Source: an uncultured Bacteroidota bacterium (GTDB taxonomy: Bacteria; Bacteroidota; Bacteroidia; Flavobacteriales; Flavobacteriaceae). From it: DNA of 64,000 bases. The notes under the pieces were generated by a model. That model saw nothing but the letters and a program-made list of their open reading frames with translations, did no database searches and had not been told where the DNA came from. Both the position numbers and the translations under genes were made by a program. Each line of letters begins with the position of its first letter. The first letter of the stretch is position 1. Positions 27,374 through 36,788 of the stretch are shown here, piece after piece. The stretch is from contig CACEAZ010000003.1 of the NCBI GenBank assembly GCA_902557655.1, positions 1 to 64,000 on the forward strand, read 5' to 3'.

Positions 27374-28459
27374 ATGAAAGTTGTTAAAACATATATATTT
27401 ATAATATTACCAATTGTTCTTATCACGATTATTTCCTGTAATGGGGTTGACCAAAGTGCTGCTGTTTCAATTTCTCATAATATTATAAAAGGAAAAATTA
27501 AATTGGATGACACCTTAAAAATCAAAGTAAATTTTTTAAAAACCAAAAGTTTTAAAAACAATGATTTTAATGATTTATTGTTTTACTTGAAATCTAACAA
27601 TAATAATTACGAATTAAAACCATCTTTTTACAACAAAGAAACTAACGAATATTTTTTTGTTCTAAATGAATTTAAATTAGGAAAAAAAGAACTCAAAATC
27701 TCATTAAATAACATTTATGAAAGATTGAATTTTACGCTACTTAATGATGTTCGCCCTGTGATATATAATTATGAAATTATAAATATTTTTAACAGAAAAA
27801 GAAATAATTACACCCAGGGCTTCGAATTTTATAATGACACTCTTTATGAAAGTGTTGGTCAGTATGGTAAGTCAAAACTGATTAAGGTTGATTTTAAAAA
27901 CGGAAAACACCTAAAAGAGTTAAAATTACCGGCTAAATATTTTGCAGAAGGAATTACTATTTTAAATAACAAAGTACATTTATTAACCTGGAAAGAAAAG
28001 GTTGGATTTGTTTATAATCTCGACAATTTTAATCAAATTAAAACATTTGATTACAATGAAAGTAAAGAAGGTTGGGGTATCTGTAATGACGGAAATTCAT
28101 TATATAAGAGTGACGGTACTGAAAAAATATGGATATTGGACAAAGAAACTTATGAGGAGAAAAATTTTATTGAGATATACACTAATAAAAACAAAGTCGT
28201 TGGCTTAAATGAACTAGAATGGGTAGAAGGTAAAATATTTGCAAATAGATATCTTTTCAACGGGTTGGCTATTATTAATCCAGAAAATGGAGGTGTTGTA
28301 GGGGTTGTTAACTTATCTGATCTCAAAAATAAAGTTACACAACATGAAAATTTAGATGTAATTAATGGAGTTGCATATAACCCAAAAAGAAAAACAATTT
28401 TTGTCACCGGTAAAATGTGGGATAAAATTTTTGAAATTAAAATTTTACAAAATGAATAA
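27374..28459 (+). CDS. Glutaminyl-peptide cyclotransferase, plant-type beta-propeller lipoprotein
   Basis: The 361-residue protein has a lipoprotein signal (IISC, Cys 22). An N-terminal domain of about 110 residues precedes a C-terminal region of about 230 residues matching the plant-type glutaminyl cyclase family (Glu_cyclase_2). Marks of this family are NYTQGFEF, YESVGQYGKS, FAEGITILNNKVHLLTWKE and LNELEWVEGKIFAN. These enzymes convert N-terminal Gln of secreted proteins to pyroglutamate. Since many signal peptidase I cleavage products in this phylum begin with Gln (for example after SxA-Q), a periplasmic maturation role fits. The stop overlaps the next gene by 8 nt. Confidence 0.85.
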   Translation: MKVVKTYIFIILPIVLITIISCNGVDQSAAVSISHNIIKGKIKLDDTLKIKVNFLKTKSFKNNDFNDLLFYLKSNNNNYELKPSFYNKETNEYFFVLNEFKLGKKELKISLNNIYERLNFTLLNDVRPVIYNYEIINIFNRKRNNYTQGFEFYNDTLYESVGQYGKSKLIKVDFKNGKHLKELKLPAKYFAEGITILNNKVHLLTWKEKVGFVYNLDNFNQIKTFDYNESKEGWGICNDGNSLYKSDGTEKIWILDKETYEEKNFIEIYTNKNKVVGLNELEWVEGKIFANRYLFNGLAIINPENGGVVGVVNLSDLKNKVTQHENLDVINGVAYNPKRKTIFVTGKMWDKIFEIKILQNE

Positions 28460-30050
28460 TTTTTATCAATTTATTTTAAAAACTTCATTCGTTATAATAA
28501 TCCTTTCTTTTTGGAATAGCTGTAATGATGAAATCAATTTTGAATTAAACGAAAATTTATTAGAATTTTCAAAGGATACAGTATATCTAGACACTGTATT
28601 TACTAATATAGGATCTAGCACATATAATCTAAAAGTTTATAACAATTCCAGTGACAATATTATAATCCCTGAAATTAAGTTAGCAAATGGTCAGGGTTCA
28701 TATTACAGGCTAAATGTTGACGGAATATATAACCAAAATGATGAAAATGGAAAAAGGTTTGAAAACATTGAGCTTTTAGCTAACGATAGCTTATACATAT
28801 TTGTTGAAACCACAATAGATATAAACGAAATAAACAATCTTCAACAATCCTTTTTATATCAGGACAAAATTGAATTTTTAAATCTTAATAATACACAATA
28901 TGTTGAATTGGTTACTTTGGTTAAAGACGCTGTTTTTATATATCCTGAAAGATATGAAGATAATCAGGATTATACATACGAAACGCTTTCAATTGATTTT
29001 AACGGAGACGGGGTAAACGAAGAAACCAATATTAGAGGTAGTTTTTTAACAAATGAAGAGCTTAATTTCACCAACGAAAAACCCTATGTGATTTACGGCT
29101 ATGCTGCTGTGAATAGCGGAGATGAATTAATTATTGAAAAGGGATCAAGAATACATTTTCATGAAAATTCTGGAATTATTGTTACACAGGGAGCTAGTAT
29201 AAAAACGTACGGAGAAATTAGTTTAGATTCTGAATTATATGAAAATGAAGTGATTTTTGAAGGTGATAGGCTTGAACCATCATTTGAGGATATTCCTGGT
29301 CAATGGGGTGCGATTTGGTTGTTAAATGGTAGTATAGAAAACGAATTTAATTACACTACAATTAAAAATAGCTCTATAGGAATATACACTGTTGGAGGTC
29401 AAAATGATTCTGAATATCAGTTGAGCTTGAAAAATGTAAAAATATTCAATTCTAGTAATTTTGGGGTTCTTGCGAGATCCTCGTCTATTTTTGCAGAAAA
29501 CACCATTATCAACAAATCTGGTCAATCATCATTTGCAGCTACCTACGGAGGGAATTATAATTTGAACCATTGTACAATTTCTAATTATTGGAATTTAGGA
29601 TTAAGACAATATCCATCTTTATTGGCAAATAATTTTTTTATTGACTCTGACGAAAATGAATTTGTAAACGAAAATTTTCAGCTATCAATAAGTAATTCAA
29701 TAATAACTGGTAATCAAAATATTGAATTTCTAATCGAACAACTAGGAAACCAAAATCTTGATTTTAATTTTATTAACTCTTTAATCAAATTTAACGATGT
29801 AAGTGATTACTTTTCTGATGAAATCAATTATGATTTTTCAAATTCTGAAAAGTACAATAATATCTATCTAAATTTAAATGTAAGTTTTATCGAACCCTTT
29901 GAAAATGATTTAAGAATTGATCAAAATTCTGAAATAATAGGATTAGGAAGTTTTGAATTTGCTGAAATTACACCGTTTGACATTCTAAATACTAATAGAT
30001 TAAATTCTCCAGATCTTGGAGCTTATCAGCATATTATTATAGAAGATTAA
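28452..30050 (+). CDS. Beta-helix-type surface lipoprotein, unknown role
   Basis: The 532-residue protein starts at ATG 28452, preceded by 29 spurious codons in the open frame. It has a lipoprotein signal ending WNSC (Cys about 25). An Asn/Ser-rich beta-sheet region ([20 protein letters not shown], immunoglobulin-like) is followed by repeated strands in the right-handed parallel beta-helix style (about 200-470: [41 protein letters not shown]). The C-terminal LGAYQH is a motif also seen at the end of many Bacteroidota beta-helix proteins. Function unknown; surface carbohydrate or protein binding is a guess. It is coupled to the glutaminyl cyclase gene by an 8-nt overlap. Confidence 0.82.
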   Translation: MNNFYQFILKTSFVIIILSFWNSCNDEINFELNENLLEFSKDTVYLDTVFTNIGSSTYNLKVYNNSSDNIIIPEIKLANGQGSYYRLNVDGIYNQNDENGKRFENIELLANDSLYIFVETTIDINEINNLQQSFLYQDKIEFLNLNNTQYVELVTLVKDAVFIYPERYEDNQDYTYETLSIDFNGDGVNEETNIRGSFLTNEELNFTNEKPYVIYGYAAVNSGDELIIEKGSRIHFHENSGIIVTQGASIKTYGEISLDSELYENEVIFEGDRLEPSFEDIPGQWGAIWLLNGSIENEFNYTTIKNSSIGIYTVGGQNDSEYQLSLKNVKIFNSSNFGVLARSSSIFAENTIINKSGQSSFAATYGGNYNLNHCTISNYWNLGLRQYPSLLANNFFIDSDENEFVNENFQLSISNSIITGNQNIEFLIEQLGNQNLDFNFINSLIKFNDVSDYFSDEINYDFSNSEKYNNIYLNLNVSFIEPFENDLRIDQNSEIIGLGSFEFAEITPFDILNTNRLNSPDLGAYQHIIIED

Positions 30051-31321
30051 CCAGCAAAAAGTGGTCTTTTTTTCATAAAATCAATTACTTGAGAACCGAT
30101 TTTATGCAAAGAGTCCAAATCGTTGTGATTAATAATTGCTCTGTCAATAAAATCTACAATTATACCCATATCCTCCTCTTTTAATCCTCTCGTAGTTATC
30201 GCAGCAGTACCTACTCTAATTCCTGACGTTACAAAAGGGGATTTATCATCGAACGGAACCATATTTTTATTTACGGTGATTTCAGCAGTACCTAATATAG
30301 CCTCTGCATCTTTTCCTGTTATATTTTTATTTCTTAGGTCAATTAACATCATGTGATTGTCCGTACCTCCAGAAATAATATTATATCCCCTTTTTAAAAA
30401 TTTATCTGACATTACCTTTGCATTTTTTTTGACCTGAAGAATATAATGTAAAAACTCATCTGAAAGAGCTTCTTTGAAGGCAACAGCCTTAGCAGCAATA
30501 ACATGTTCTAGGGGCCCACCCTGATTTCCTGGAAAGATTGCTGAATCTAAAAGCGATGACATCTTCCTTAAATTGCCATTTTTGAGTCTTTTACCAAATG
30601 GATTATCAAAATCATTACCCATTAAAATTAAACCACCCCTGGGGCCTCTTAGGGTTTTATGGGTTGTAGTGGTTACAATATGACAATGTGGAATTGGATC
30701 ATTTAAAATACCTTTTGCTATCAAACCTGAGGGGTGTGAAATATCTGCTAAAAGTAGAGCATCAACAGAATCGGCAATTTTTCTGAATCTTTTGAAATCA
30801 ATATCTCTAGAATATGCTGAAGCTCCTGCGATAATCATCTTAGGCATTTCTTCTTTTGCAATTTTTTCAATTTCATCGTAATCTAGCATTCCTGTATTCT
30901 TATCTACACCATAAAAGACAGGGTTATATAATTTACCAGAAAAGTTTACACTAGATCCGTGGGTTAAATGACCACCGTGTGACAAATCAAATCCTAATAT
31001 CTTATCCCCTGGATTTAGACAAGCGAAAAAGACAGCAGAATTTGCTTGACTTCCAGAATGTGGCTGGACATTAGCCCAGCAAGCACCAAATAACTTCATG
31101 GCTCTTGAAATAGCTAAGGATTCAATTTCGTCTACAACCTGACAACCACCATAATATCGTTTACCTGGATAACCCTCAGCATATTTGTTGGTTAATATTG
31201 AACCTGTAGCAGACATTACCTGATCACTCGTAAAGTTTTCAGATGCAATTAATTCAATTCCTTCAATTTGACGTTTTTTTTCATCATCAATTAAACTAAA
31301 TATCTCCTTATCTTTTTGCAT
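30047..31321 (-). CDS. glyA: Serine hydroxymethyltransferase
   Basis: GlyA interconverts serine and glycine with tetrahydrofolate and supplies one-carbon units. The 424-residue PLP enzyme shows the family's N-terminus [11 protein letters not shown], the motif [15 protein letters not shown], the PLP lysine in [15 protein letters not shown] (about residue 225), and the C-terminal [15 protein letters not shown]. It overlaps the beta-helix gene tail-to-tail by 4 nt. A possible -7 box (TAATTTTG on the minus strand, 31353 to 31346) lies 24 bp upstream of the ATG. Confidence 0.97.
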   Translation of the reverse strand: MQKDKEIFSLIDDEKKRQIEGIELIASENFTSDQVMSATGSILTNKYAEGYPGKRYYGGCQVVDEIESLAISRAMKLFGACWANVQPHSGSQANSAVFFACLNPGDKILGFDLSHGGHLTHGSSVNFSGKLYNPVFYGVDKNTGMLDYDEIEKIAKEEMPKMIIAGASAYSRDIDFKRFRKIADSVDALLLADISHPSGLIAKGILNDPIPHCHIVTTTTHKTLRGPRGGLILMGNDFDNPFGKRLKNGNLRKMSSLLDSAIFPGNQGGPLEHVIAAKAVAFKEALSDEFLHYILQVKKNAKVMSDKFLKRGYNIISGGTDNHMMLIDLRNKNITGKDAEAILGTAEITVNKNMVPFDDKSPFVTSGIRVGTAAITTRGLKEEDMGIIVDFIDRAIINHNDLDSLHKIGSQVIDFMKKRPLFAG

Positions 31322-31424
31322 ATTTGTATATATAACTAATTAATACAAAATTAATCAATTGATAAAAAAAAATATTAGAATTAATAACATTAATAGATTA
31401 CTTATTAATACTTAATTAACAGTT

Positions 31425-32585
31425 ATGAATCATAAACATATTATAATATTATTCCTTTCAATATGCTTTAGCTGTAGTCCTGTAAAAAAAATAAATGAAA
31501 ATGTTATTTCTGGAGAATTTGACAAAGCAATTAATAAAACTATTGATCAATTAAAAAAAACAAAAAAGAAAAAGAAAAAGGATCAATATGAATTAATCCT
31601 TAAAGATATTTTTAATAGATCAGTAATTAAGTCTCAAAATAAAATTTCAAGTTTAAAAAAAGACAGAAATCCTGAATTTTACTATGAAATTTATCTTGAA
31701 TATCAAAAGTTAATTGATAGACAAAATAAATTGATGAATATTTCATCAAGTAGTTTAAGATTTGATTTTAAAAATTACGATAATGATCATATAGAATTTA
31801 GATACAAAACTTCAGATTATTTTTTGGAGCTTTCAAAATCGCTAATTTCAAAAAACGATAAGTTAGCTTACAGAAATGCCTACGATTATTTATTTATAAT
31901 AGAATCCATAAATCCAAATTATTTGGAAACTAGATCGTTAATTGATTTATGCTTATCAAGAGGAAAAGATCATATTTTATTGAATGTTTTGAACGAATCA
32001 AATTCAGTCATCTACAAAGAACTTCAAAAAGATATTTTAAACATTAACGGTTATGATATAAATTCTAAATGGAAATCTTTTCACAGTACAAAAGATGATT
32101 ATAACGGAAATATAGATTTTTATATTGATTTGGCATTTAAAGCATTTATCATCTCACCGGAACGGATTCTTGAAAAAGAAAATGTAAAAGAAAAAAACAT
32201 TAAAGATGGTTATACTTATCAATTAGATGATAACGGAAATGTGATGAAGGATAGTTTAGGAAATGATATTAAAATTGTTAAAATTGTTAAAATTTTTGCT
32301 AATACCAAGGAATTCAGTCAATCAAAATCTGCTAAAGTTATTGCTGAGGTAAGATACTATGACAACAAAAAGAATTTAATCGAAAAATTCCCACTTGAAA
32401 GTGAATTTTGGTTTAGAAATATATATCTTGAATTTTCAGGAGATAAAAGAGTTTTAAGCAAAAAAGATAAAAGACTTCTTAAAGGAGGGTTTTTACCTTT
32501 TCCACCAGATGAAGTTTTACTATTTAATAATTCTGAAAATATCAAACAAAAATTAAAAAATATAATATATAATTCAACAGAATAA
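31425..32585 (+). CDS. Uncharacterised lipoprotein upstream of smpB
   Basis: The 386-residue protein has a signal ending CFSC (Cys about 17). The mature part is lysine-rich and mostly helical in the first two thirds, with tetratricopeptide-like spacing. A run of lysines (KKTKKKKKKD, about 45-54) is encoded by A-tracts, including eight A at 31553-31560. The last third looks beta-rich (VIAEVRYYDN, FPLESEFWFRN). I recognise it only as a conserved hypothetical Bacteroidota lipoprotein. It precedes smpB by 6 bp and is probably co-transcribed with it. Confidence 0.8.
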   Translation: MNHKHIIILFLSICFSCSPVKKINENVISGEFDKAINKTIDQLKKTKKKKKKDQYELILKDIFNRSVIKSQNKISSLKKDRNPEFYYEIYLEYQKLIDRQNKLMNISSSSLRFDFKNYDNDHIEFRYKTSDYFLELSKSLISKNDKLAYRNAYDYLFIIESINPNYLETRSLIDLCLSRGKDHILLNVLNESNSVIYKELQKDILNINGYDINSKWKSFHSTKDDYNGNIDFYIDLAFKAFIISPERILEKENVKEKNIKDGYTYQLDDNGNVMKDSLGNDIKIVKIVKIFANTKEFSQSKSAKVIAEVRYYDNKKNLIEKFPLESEFWFRNIYLEFSGDKRVLSKKDKRLLKGGFLPFPPDEVLLFNNSENIKQKLKNIIYNSTE

Positions 32586-32591
32586 TATATC

Positions 32592-33050
32592 ATGAAAAAT
32601 AAGGTTCATATAATAAACAAGAAAGCAAAATTTGAATACATTCTAAATGATTCGTTTATTTCTGGTATTGTATTAACCGGATCTGAGATTAAATCTATCA
32701 GAAATAACAAAGTTTCAATAAGAGAAGGATTCTGTAAATTTTTAGAAGATGAACTATTCATAATTAATATGAATATTGAAAAATATGAATTTTCTAATGA
32801 TGAAGTGTATAACCCAAAGAGACAAAGAAAATTATTATTAAATAAAAAAGAGTTGGGTAAACTTAAAAAATCTGTTGAACAAAAAGGCACCTCAATTATT
32901 CCTTATCGATTATTTATAAATGATAAGGGATTTGCAAAGATTGAAATATTCACAGCTACAGGTAAAAAATTATTTGACAAAAGATCTTCTATTAAAGAAA
33001 GAGACAATAAAAGAAGCTTGGAAAAAATAAACAAGAAAAGAAGGGGTTAA
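32592..33050 (+). CDS. smpB: SsrA-binding protein SmpB
   Basis: SmpB binds tmRNA and is needed to rescue stalled ribosomes by trans-translation. The 152-residue protein has the family's beta-barrel motifs: NKKAKFEYIL, GIVLTGSEIKSIR and NPKRQRKLLL (KRxRKLLL). It ends in a basic, unstructured tail that would fold in the mRNA channel. The ssrA gene is not in the window. The stop codon abuts the stop of convergent pcm with no spacer. Confidence 0.97.
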   Translation: MKNKVHIINKKAKFEYILNDSFISGIVLTGSEIKSIRNNKVSIREGFCKFLEDELFIINMNIEKYEFSNDEVYNPKRQRKLLLNKKELGKLKKSVEQKGTSIIPYRLFINDKGFAKIEIFTATGKKLFDKRSSIKERDNKRSLEKINKKRRG

Positions 33051-33692
33051 TTATTTTATATTTTTTAACATAGGAACAAACTGAAAATCACCAAAAATTT
33101 TAGTTTCAAAATCTGATTCAGATAATTTAGTCAACAATTTCATTTTTTGAACCTCATCCCCTACTGGAATTACCATTCTGCCTCCAATTTTTAATTGTTT
33201 GATTAATTCTTCTGGAATTTCAGATGCACCTGCAGTAACAATAATCGAATCGTATGGTGCTTCTTCAGAATATCCAAGATAACCATCGCCATAGATCATT
33301 TTTTTTGGACGATAATTAATTGATGGCAAAAAAGCAGAAGTTTTCCTATAGAGTTCTTTTATTCTTTCTATTGTATATACTTTTGCACCCATATAACATA
33401 GTATTGCAGCCTGATACCCGCTTCCTGTCCCAATTTCTAGTATTTTATGATCTTTTTTAACATTTAATAATTCTGTTTGAAAAGCTACTGTAAATGGCTG
33501 AGATATTGTTTGTCCTGATGCAATGGGAAATGCTTTGTCTTGGTATGCGTGATCCAAAAATCCTGAATCCATAAATAAATGTCTTGGAACACTTTTAACG
33601 GCTTCTAATACAGAATTATCTTTAATCCCTTTTGTTTTTAAATCTAAAACAAGTTTGTTTCGTAGTCCTTTGTGTTTAAAAGAATCTTGCAT
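33051..33692 (-). CDS. pcm: Protein-L-isoaspartate O-methyltransferase
   Basis: PCM methylates isoaspartyl residues in damaged proteins, starting their repair. The 213-residue protein shows the substrate loop SVPRHLFMD and FPIASGQTISQPFTVA, followed by the SAM-binding motif ILEIGTGSGYQAA (about residues 78-91) and VTAGASEIPEELI. Length is normal. The gene diverges from the Gfo/Idh gene over 64 bp containing an 8-bp inverted repeat (AATATTTT/AAAATATT). Confidence 0.95.
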   Translation of the reverse strand: MQDSFKHKGLRNKLVLDLKTKGIKDNSVLEAVKSVPRHLFMDSGFLDHAYQDKAFPIASGQTISQPFTVAFQTELLNVKKDHKILEIGTGSGYQAAILCYMGAKVYTIERIKELYRKTSAFLPSINYRPKKMIYGDGYLGYSEEAPYDSIIVTAGASEIPEELIKQLKIGGRMVIPVGDEVQKMKLLTKLSESDFETKIFGDFQFVPMLKNIK

Positions 33693-33737
33693 TCAATATT
33701 TTAAAATTAAATTTAAAACATATTAGTATCAAAATAT

Positions 33738-33745
33738 TAAATTTG
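33738..33745 (+). promoter_or_regulatory. -7 box of the 33757-37684 operon
   Basis: TAAATTTG matches the -7 consensus and ends 11 bp before the ATG at 33757, giving a leader of only a few nucleotides. There is no TTG at the -33 position. It is the only candidate found for the five-gene operon that follows. Confidence 0.45.
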
Positions 33746-33756
33746 TAAAAAAAAAT

Positions 33757-34713
33757 ATGCTAAAAGTAGGGGTTGTTGGTTGTGGCCATTTAGGAAAAAT
33801 TCATACTAAACTTTTATCTGAATCTGAAAATTATAAACTGATCGGTATATACGATAAAGATAATGAGGAATCGATTCGAGTTTCTAATGAATTCAAATGC
33901 ACATCCTTTGAAAGTTTTGATTCACTTTTAGATTCAGTAGATGTTATAGATATTGTTGCACCAACTCCTTTTCATTTCAATTATGCGAAACAAGCCATTA
34001 ATAAAAACAAGCATGTGTTCATAGAAAAACCTGTCTCCACCACATCTAAAGAATCAGAAGAACTTATAAAATTAGGAGATTTAAAAAATGTCAAGATACA
34101 AGTTGGGCATGTTGAAAGGTTCAATCCTGCATTCACTAAAGTTGAGAGTGAAATTAGTAAACCGATGTTTATAGAATCTCACAGACTTGCAAAGTTTAAC
34201 CCAAGAGGAACTGATGTTTCTGTGGTTTTAGATTTAATGATTCACGACATAGATATAATTTTAAAAACTGTAGATTCAAAAGTCAAAGATATTTTATCAA
34301 GTGGAGTTTCTGTTATCAGTGAAACTCCTGATATAGCAAACGCTAGGATTGAATTTGAAAACGGATGCGTGGCTAATCTTACTGCAAGCAGGGTTTCATT
34401 AAAAAATATGAGAAAAACCAGATTTTTTCAAACTGGGAAATATATCTCAGTTGATTTCTTAAATAAAGAATCTGAAATAGTTAAAATTGATTCAGGTAAT
34501 AATGCTATTCCTATAATGACGCTTGAATTAGCAAACGGAATCAAAAAAAATATTGTTTTTAATAAACCTAAAATAAAAGATAATAATGCGATATTAGATG
34601 AGCTAAATAGTTTTGCTGAATCTATCAATGAAAATAAAGTTCCAAAAGTTAATATTACTGATGGTCACAATGCATTAGATATAGCTCTAAAAATAATTGC
34701 AAATTTTAAATAA
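33757..34713 (+). CDS. Gfo/Idh/MocA-family NAD(P)-dependent oxidoreductase
   Basis: The 318-residue protein has an N-terminal Rossmann domain (VGVVGCGHLGKIHTKLL; IVAPTPFHF; the EKP motif in HVFIEKPVSTT near residue 92) and a C-terminal Gfo/Idh/MocA alpha-beta domain. His in DLMIHDIDII fits the conserved catalytic His region. The substrate, probably a sugar or inositol derivative, cannot be told from sequence. It is the first gene of a compact + operon and is followed after a single base by the 3-hydroxyacyl-CoA dehydrogenase gene. Confidence 0.88.
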   Translation: MLKVGVVGCGHLGKIHTKLLSESENYKLIGIYDKDNEESIRVSNEFKCTSFESFDSLLDSVDVIDIVAPTPFHFNYAKQAINKNKHVFIEKPVSTTSKESEELIKLGDLKNVKIQVGHVERFNPAFTKVESEISKPMFIESHRLAKFNPRGTDVSVVLDLMIHDIDIILKTVDSKVKDILSSGVSVISETPDIANARIEFENGCVANLTASRVSLKNMRKTRFFQTGKYISVDFLNKESEIVKIDSGNNAIPIMTLELANGIKKNIVFNKPKIKDNNAILDELNSFAESINENKVPKVNITDGHNALDIALKIIANFK

Positions 34714-34714
34714 A

Positions 34715-35599
34715 ATGAAAAATATCTCTGTCATAGGTTGTGGTACAATGGGTAATGGTATCGCACAAACATTTGCTCAGTTTAATTATAATGTTATTCT
34801 GTATGATATAAATAAAGAGGCTTTAGACAAAGCTATACTTGTAATTAATAAGAATCTTGGAAGAATGGTCATAAAAGATGTTATTTCTGATGAAAAAAAG
34901 AATATTACGCTAAAAAATATAACTACAACTACAGATTTTAACATGATAAAGAAGTCTGATTTGGTTATTGAAGCAGTAAGCGAAAATCTAGATTTAAAAA
35001 AGTCAATTTTTAAAAAATTAGACTTAGAATGTGATAAAGATACAATCTTAGCTTCAAACACGTCCTCAATTTCTATAACCGAATTAGCAGAATCTACTAG
35101 TAGAAAGGATAAAGTTATAGGGATGCATTTTATGAACCCAGTACCCATTATGAGCCTAGTGGAGATAATAAACTCAAAGCATACAAGTACATTAACTACG
35201 AAAATAATTATTGAAATATCTGAAAAACTAGGAAAAATTCCCTTAACAGTTAATGATTATCCTGGTTTCATTTCTAACAGAATCCTCATGCCAATGATTA
35301 ATGAAGCAATCGAGGCATTGGAAGATGGAGTGTCAACTGTTAAGAACATTGATGGAATTATGAAATTAGGTATGGGTCATCCAATGGGCCCCTTACAATT
35401 AGCTGATTTAATAGGTTTAGATGTTTGTAAATCTATACTAGAGGTTATGTTTAAAGGAATTAATAAAAACAAATACGTGCCAAATAAATTACTAATTGAA
35501 CTTGTAGAAGATGGAAAGCTTGGGGTTAAATCTGGAGAAGGTTTTTATGATTATAGTAACTCAAAAAAAGCTGAAACAATTTCAAAAAGATTTTGTTAA
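34715..35599 (+). CDS. 3-Hydroxyacyl-CoA / 3-hydroxybutyryl-CoA dehydrogenase
   Basis: The 294-residue enzyme oxidises 3-hydroxyacyl-CoA with NAD. The N-terminal nucleotide fold begins ISVIGCGTMGNGIAQ. The catalytic region shows ANTSSISITELA and GMHFMNPVPIMSLVEII (catalytic His). The C-terminal dimer domain contains GFISNRILMPMINEA. The ATG at 34715 is the proper start; an in-frame TTG six codons earlier lies inside the upstream gene. It resembles Hbd/PaaH type enzymes (fatty acid or short-chain acyl-CoA metabolism). The stop overlaps the next start as TAATG. Confidence 0.92.
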   Translation: MKNISVIGCGTMGNGIAQTFAQFNYNVILYDINKEALDKAILVINKNLGRMVIKDVISDEKKNITLKNITTTTDFNMIKKSDLVIEAVSENLDLKKSIFKKLDLECDKDTILASNTSSISITELAESTSRKDKVIGMHFMNPVPIMSLVEIINSKHTSTLTTKIIIEISEKLGKIPLTVNDYPGFISNRILMPMINEAIEALEDGVSTVKNIDGIMKLGMGHPMGPLQLADLIGLDVCKSILEVMFKGINKNKYVPNKLLIELVEDGKLGVKSGEGFYDYSNSKKAETISKRFC

Positions 35600-36249
35600 T
35601 GATTACGGAAAGATTAAATAAAATCAACAACGAAATACCATCAAACGTAAAATTAATTGCTATTTCAAAAACTAAGTCTATAGAAGAAATTTTACAAGCT
35701 TACGATCACGGTCAAAGAATATTTGGTGAAAACAAAGTTCAAGAAATGACCGAAAAATACAGTTCGCTTCCTAAAGATATTAAATGGCATATGGTAGGTC
35801 ATGTTCAAAGAAATAAAATCAAATATATGGCCTCGTATGTGGACTTGATACATGGAATTGATTCTTTTAAATCATTAAGAACAATTAATAAAGAAGGTGA
35901 AAAAAATAATAGGATTATAAAATGCCTATTACAGCTAAAAATATCAAGTGAATCAACGAAATTTGGCTTAGAAATTGACGATTTAGAAAAAATCATTCAA
36001 TCTCCGGAATATAAAAATTTATCTTTTGTAAAAGTATGCGGCATAATGGCAATGGCAAGTTTTTCCACTGATTTAGAATTAGTCAGAGAAGAATTTAATA
36101 TTGCGAGTAAATTATATAATAGAATAAAAAAAGTAAATAGTGATTTTCAGATATTATCTATGGGAATGAGTAATGATTACGAAATAGCCATTGAAGCTGG
36201 AAGCAATATGATTAGAATTGGAAGTTTAATTTTTGGTTCAAGAAATTAA
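35599..36249 (+). CDS. YggS/PLPBP-family pyridoxal phosphate homeostasis protein
   Basis: This 216-residue single-domain protein with an alanine-racemase-like barrel binds PLP without known catalysis and keeps PLP and amino acid pools in balance. Visible marks are the PLP lysine in LIAISKTKS, FGENKVQEM, WHMVGHVQRNK, and the phosphate-binding SMGMSNDYEIAIEAGSNMIR with IGSLIFG at the C-terminus. The start ATG (35599) shares bases with the upstream stop (TAATG). The following exonuclease gene begins within a few bases of its stop. Confidence 0.93.
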   Translation: MITERLNKINNEIPSNVKLIAISKTKSIEEILQAYDHGQRIFGENKVQEMTEKYSSLPKDIKWHMVGHVQRNKIKYMASYVDLIHGIDSFKSLRTINKEGEKNNRIIKCLLQLKISSESTKFGLEIDDLEKIIQSPEYKNLSFVKVCGIMAMASFSTDLELVREEFNIASKLYNRIKKVNSDFQILSMGMSNDYEIAIEAGSNMIRIGSLIFGSRN

Positions 36250-36254
36250 TAAAT

Positions 36255-36788
36255 ATATACTCGGTAGTAGACATAGAGACAACAGGTGGTAAATTCAGTG
36301 AAGAGAGAATCACTGAAATAGCCATATATAAAATGGATGAATATGAGAATATATCTAAATTTCATAAGCTTATCAATCCTCAAAAAAAAATTCAACCTTT
36401 TGTTAAAAAACTAACAGGCATTACGGATGAGATGCTTTATGATAAGCCCCTATTTTCTGATTTTGCAAAGGAAATAGATGATTTAACAAAAAATAGCATA
36501 TTTATCGCCCATAATGTAAATTTTGATTACCGAGTTTTAAAAGAGGAATTTAAAAGAATTGGTCTGAATTTTAAAAGAAAATCTCTTTGTACAATAGAAT
36601 TATCTAAATCCGTTTTTCCGCATGAAAAATCTTATAGTTTGGGGAAACTTGTTTCTAGTTTAGGCATTGAAATTAAAAATAGACATAGAGCAGATGGAGA
36701 TGCAATGGCAACTTTAAAACTTTTTAAAAAAATATGTTTAAACCTTAATAAAAAACAGTTAGAAAAATTCATTAAAATTAATCAATGA
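36255..36788 (+). CDS. DEDDh 3'-5' exonuclease (DnaQ/PolC epsilon-like) with apparent AUA start
   Basis: The 177-residue exonuclease has the DEDDh catalytic set: DIETTGG (Exo I, residues 6-12), HNVNFDYRVL (Exo II) and HRADGDAMATLKLF (Exo III, with catalytic His). The first ATG in the frame (36333) lies downstream of Exo I and would remove two catalytic acids. Back to the in-frame stop at 36213 there is no ATG, GTG or TTG. ATA at 36255 aligns with the Met of homologous N-termini (M-Y-x-[IV]-V-D-I-E-T-T-G). ATA at 36249, sharing the base with the yggS stop, is the alternative. Family members proofread or trim DNA ends. It overlaps miaA by 4 nt. Confidence 0.85.
   Translation: MYSVVDIETTGGKFSEERITEIAIYKMDEYENISKFHKLINPQKKIQPFVKKLTGITDEMLYDKPLFSDFAKEIDDLTKNSIFIAHNVNFDYRVLKEEFKRIGLNFKRKSLCTIELSKSVFPHEKSYSLGKLVSSLGIEIKNRHRADGDAMATLKLFKKICLNLNKKQLEKFIKINQ

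Noticed and set aside
28365-28451. N-terminal 29 codons extending the beta-helix protein upstream
   Set aside because: They overlap the glutaminyl cyclase gene in another frame, and the lipoprotein signal starts at ATG 28452.
36333-36788. Start of the exonuclease at the first ATG (151 residues)
   Set aside because: This would delete the Exo I catalytic motif, which is encoded in frame upstream at 36270-36290.
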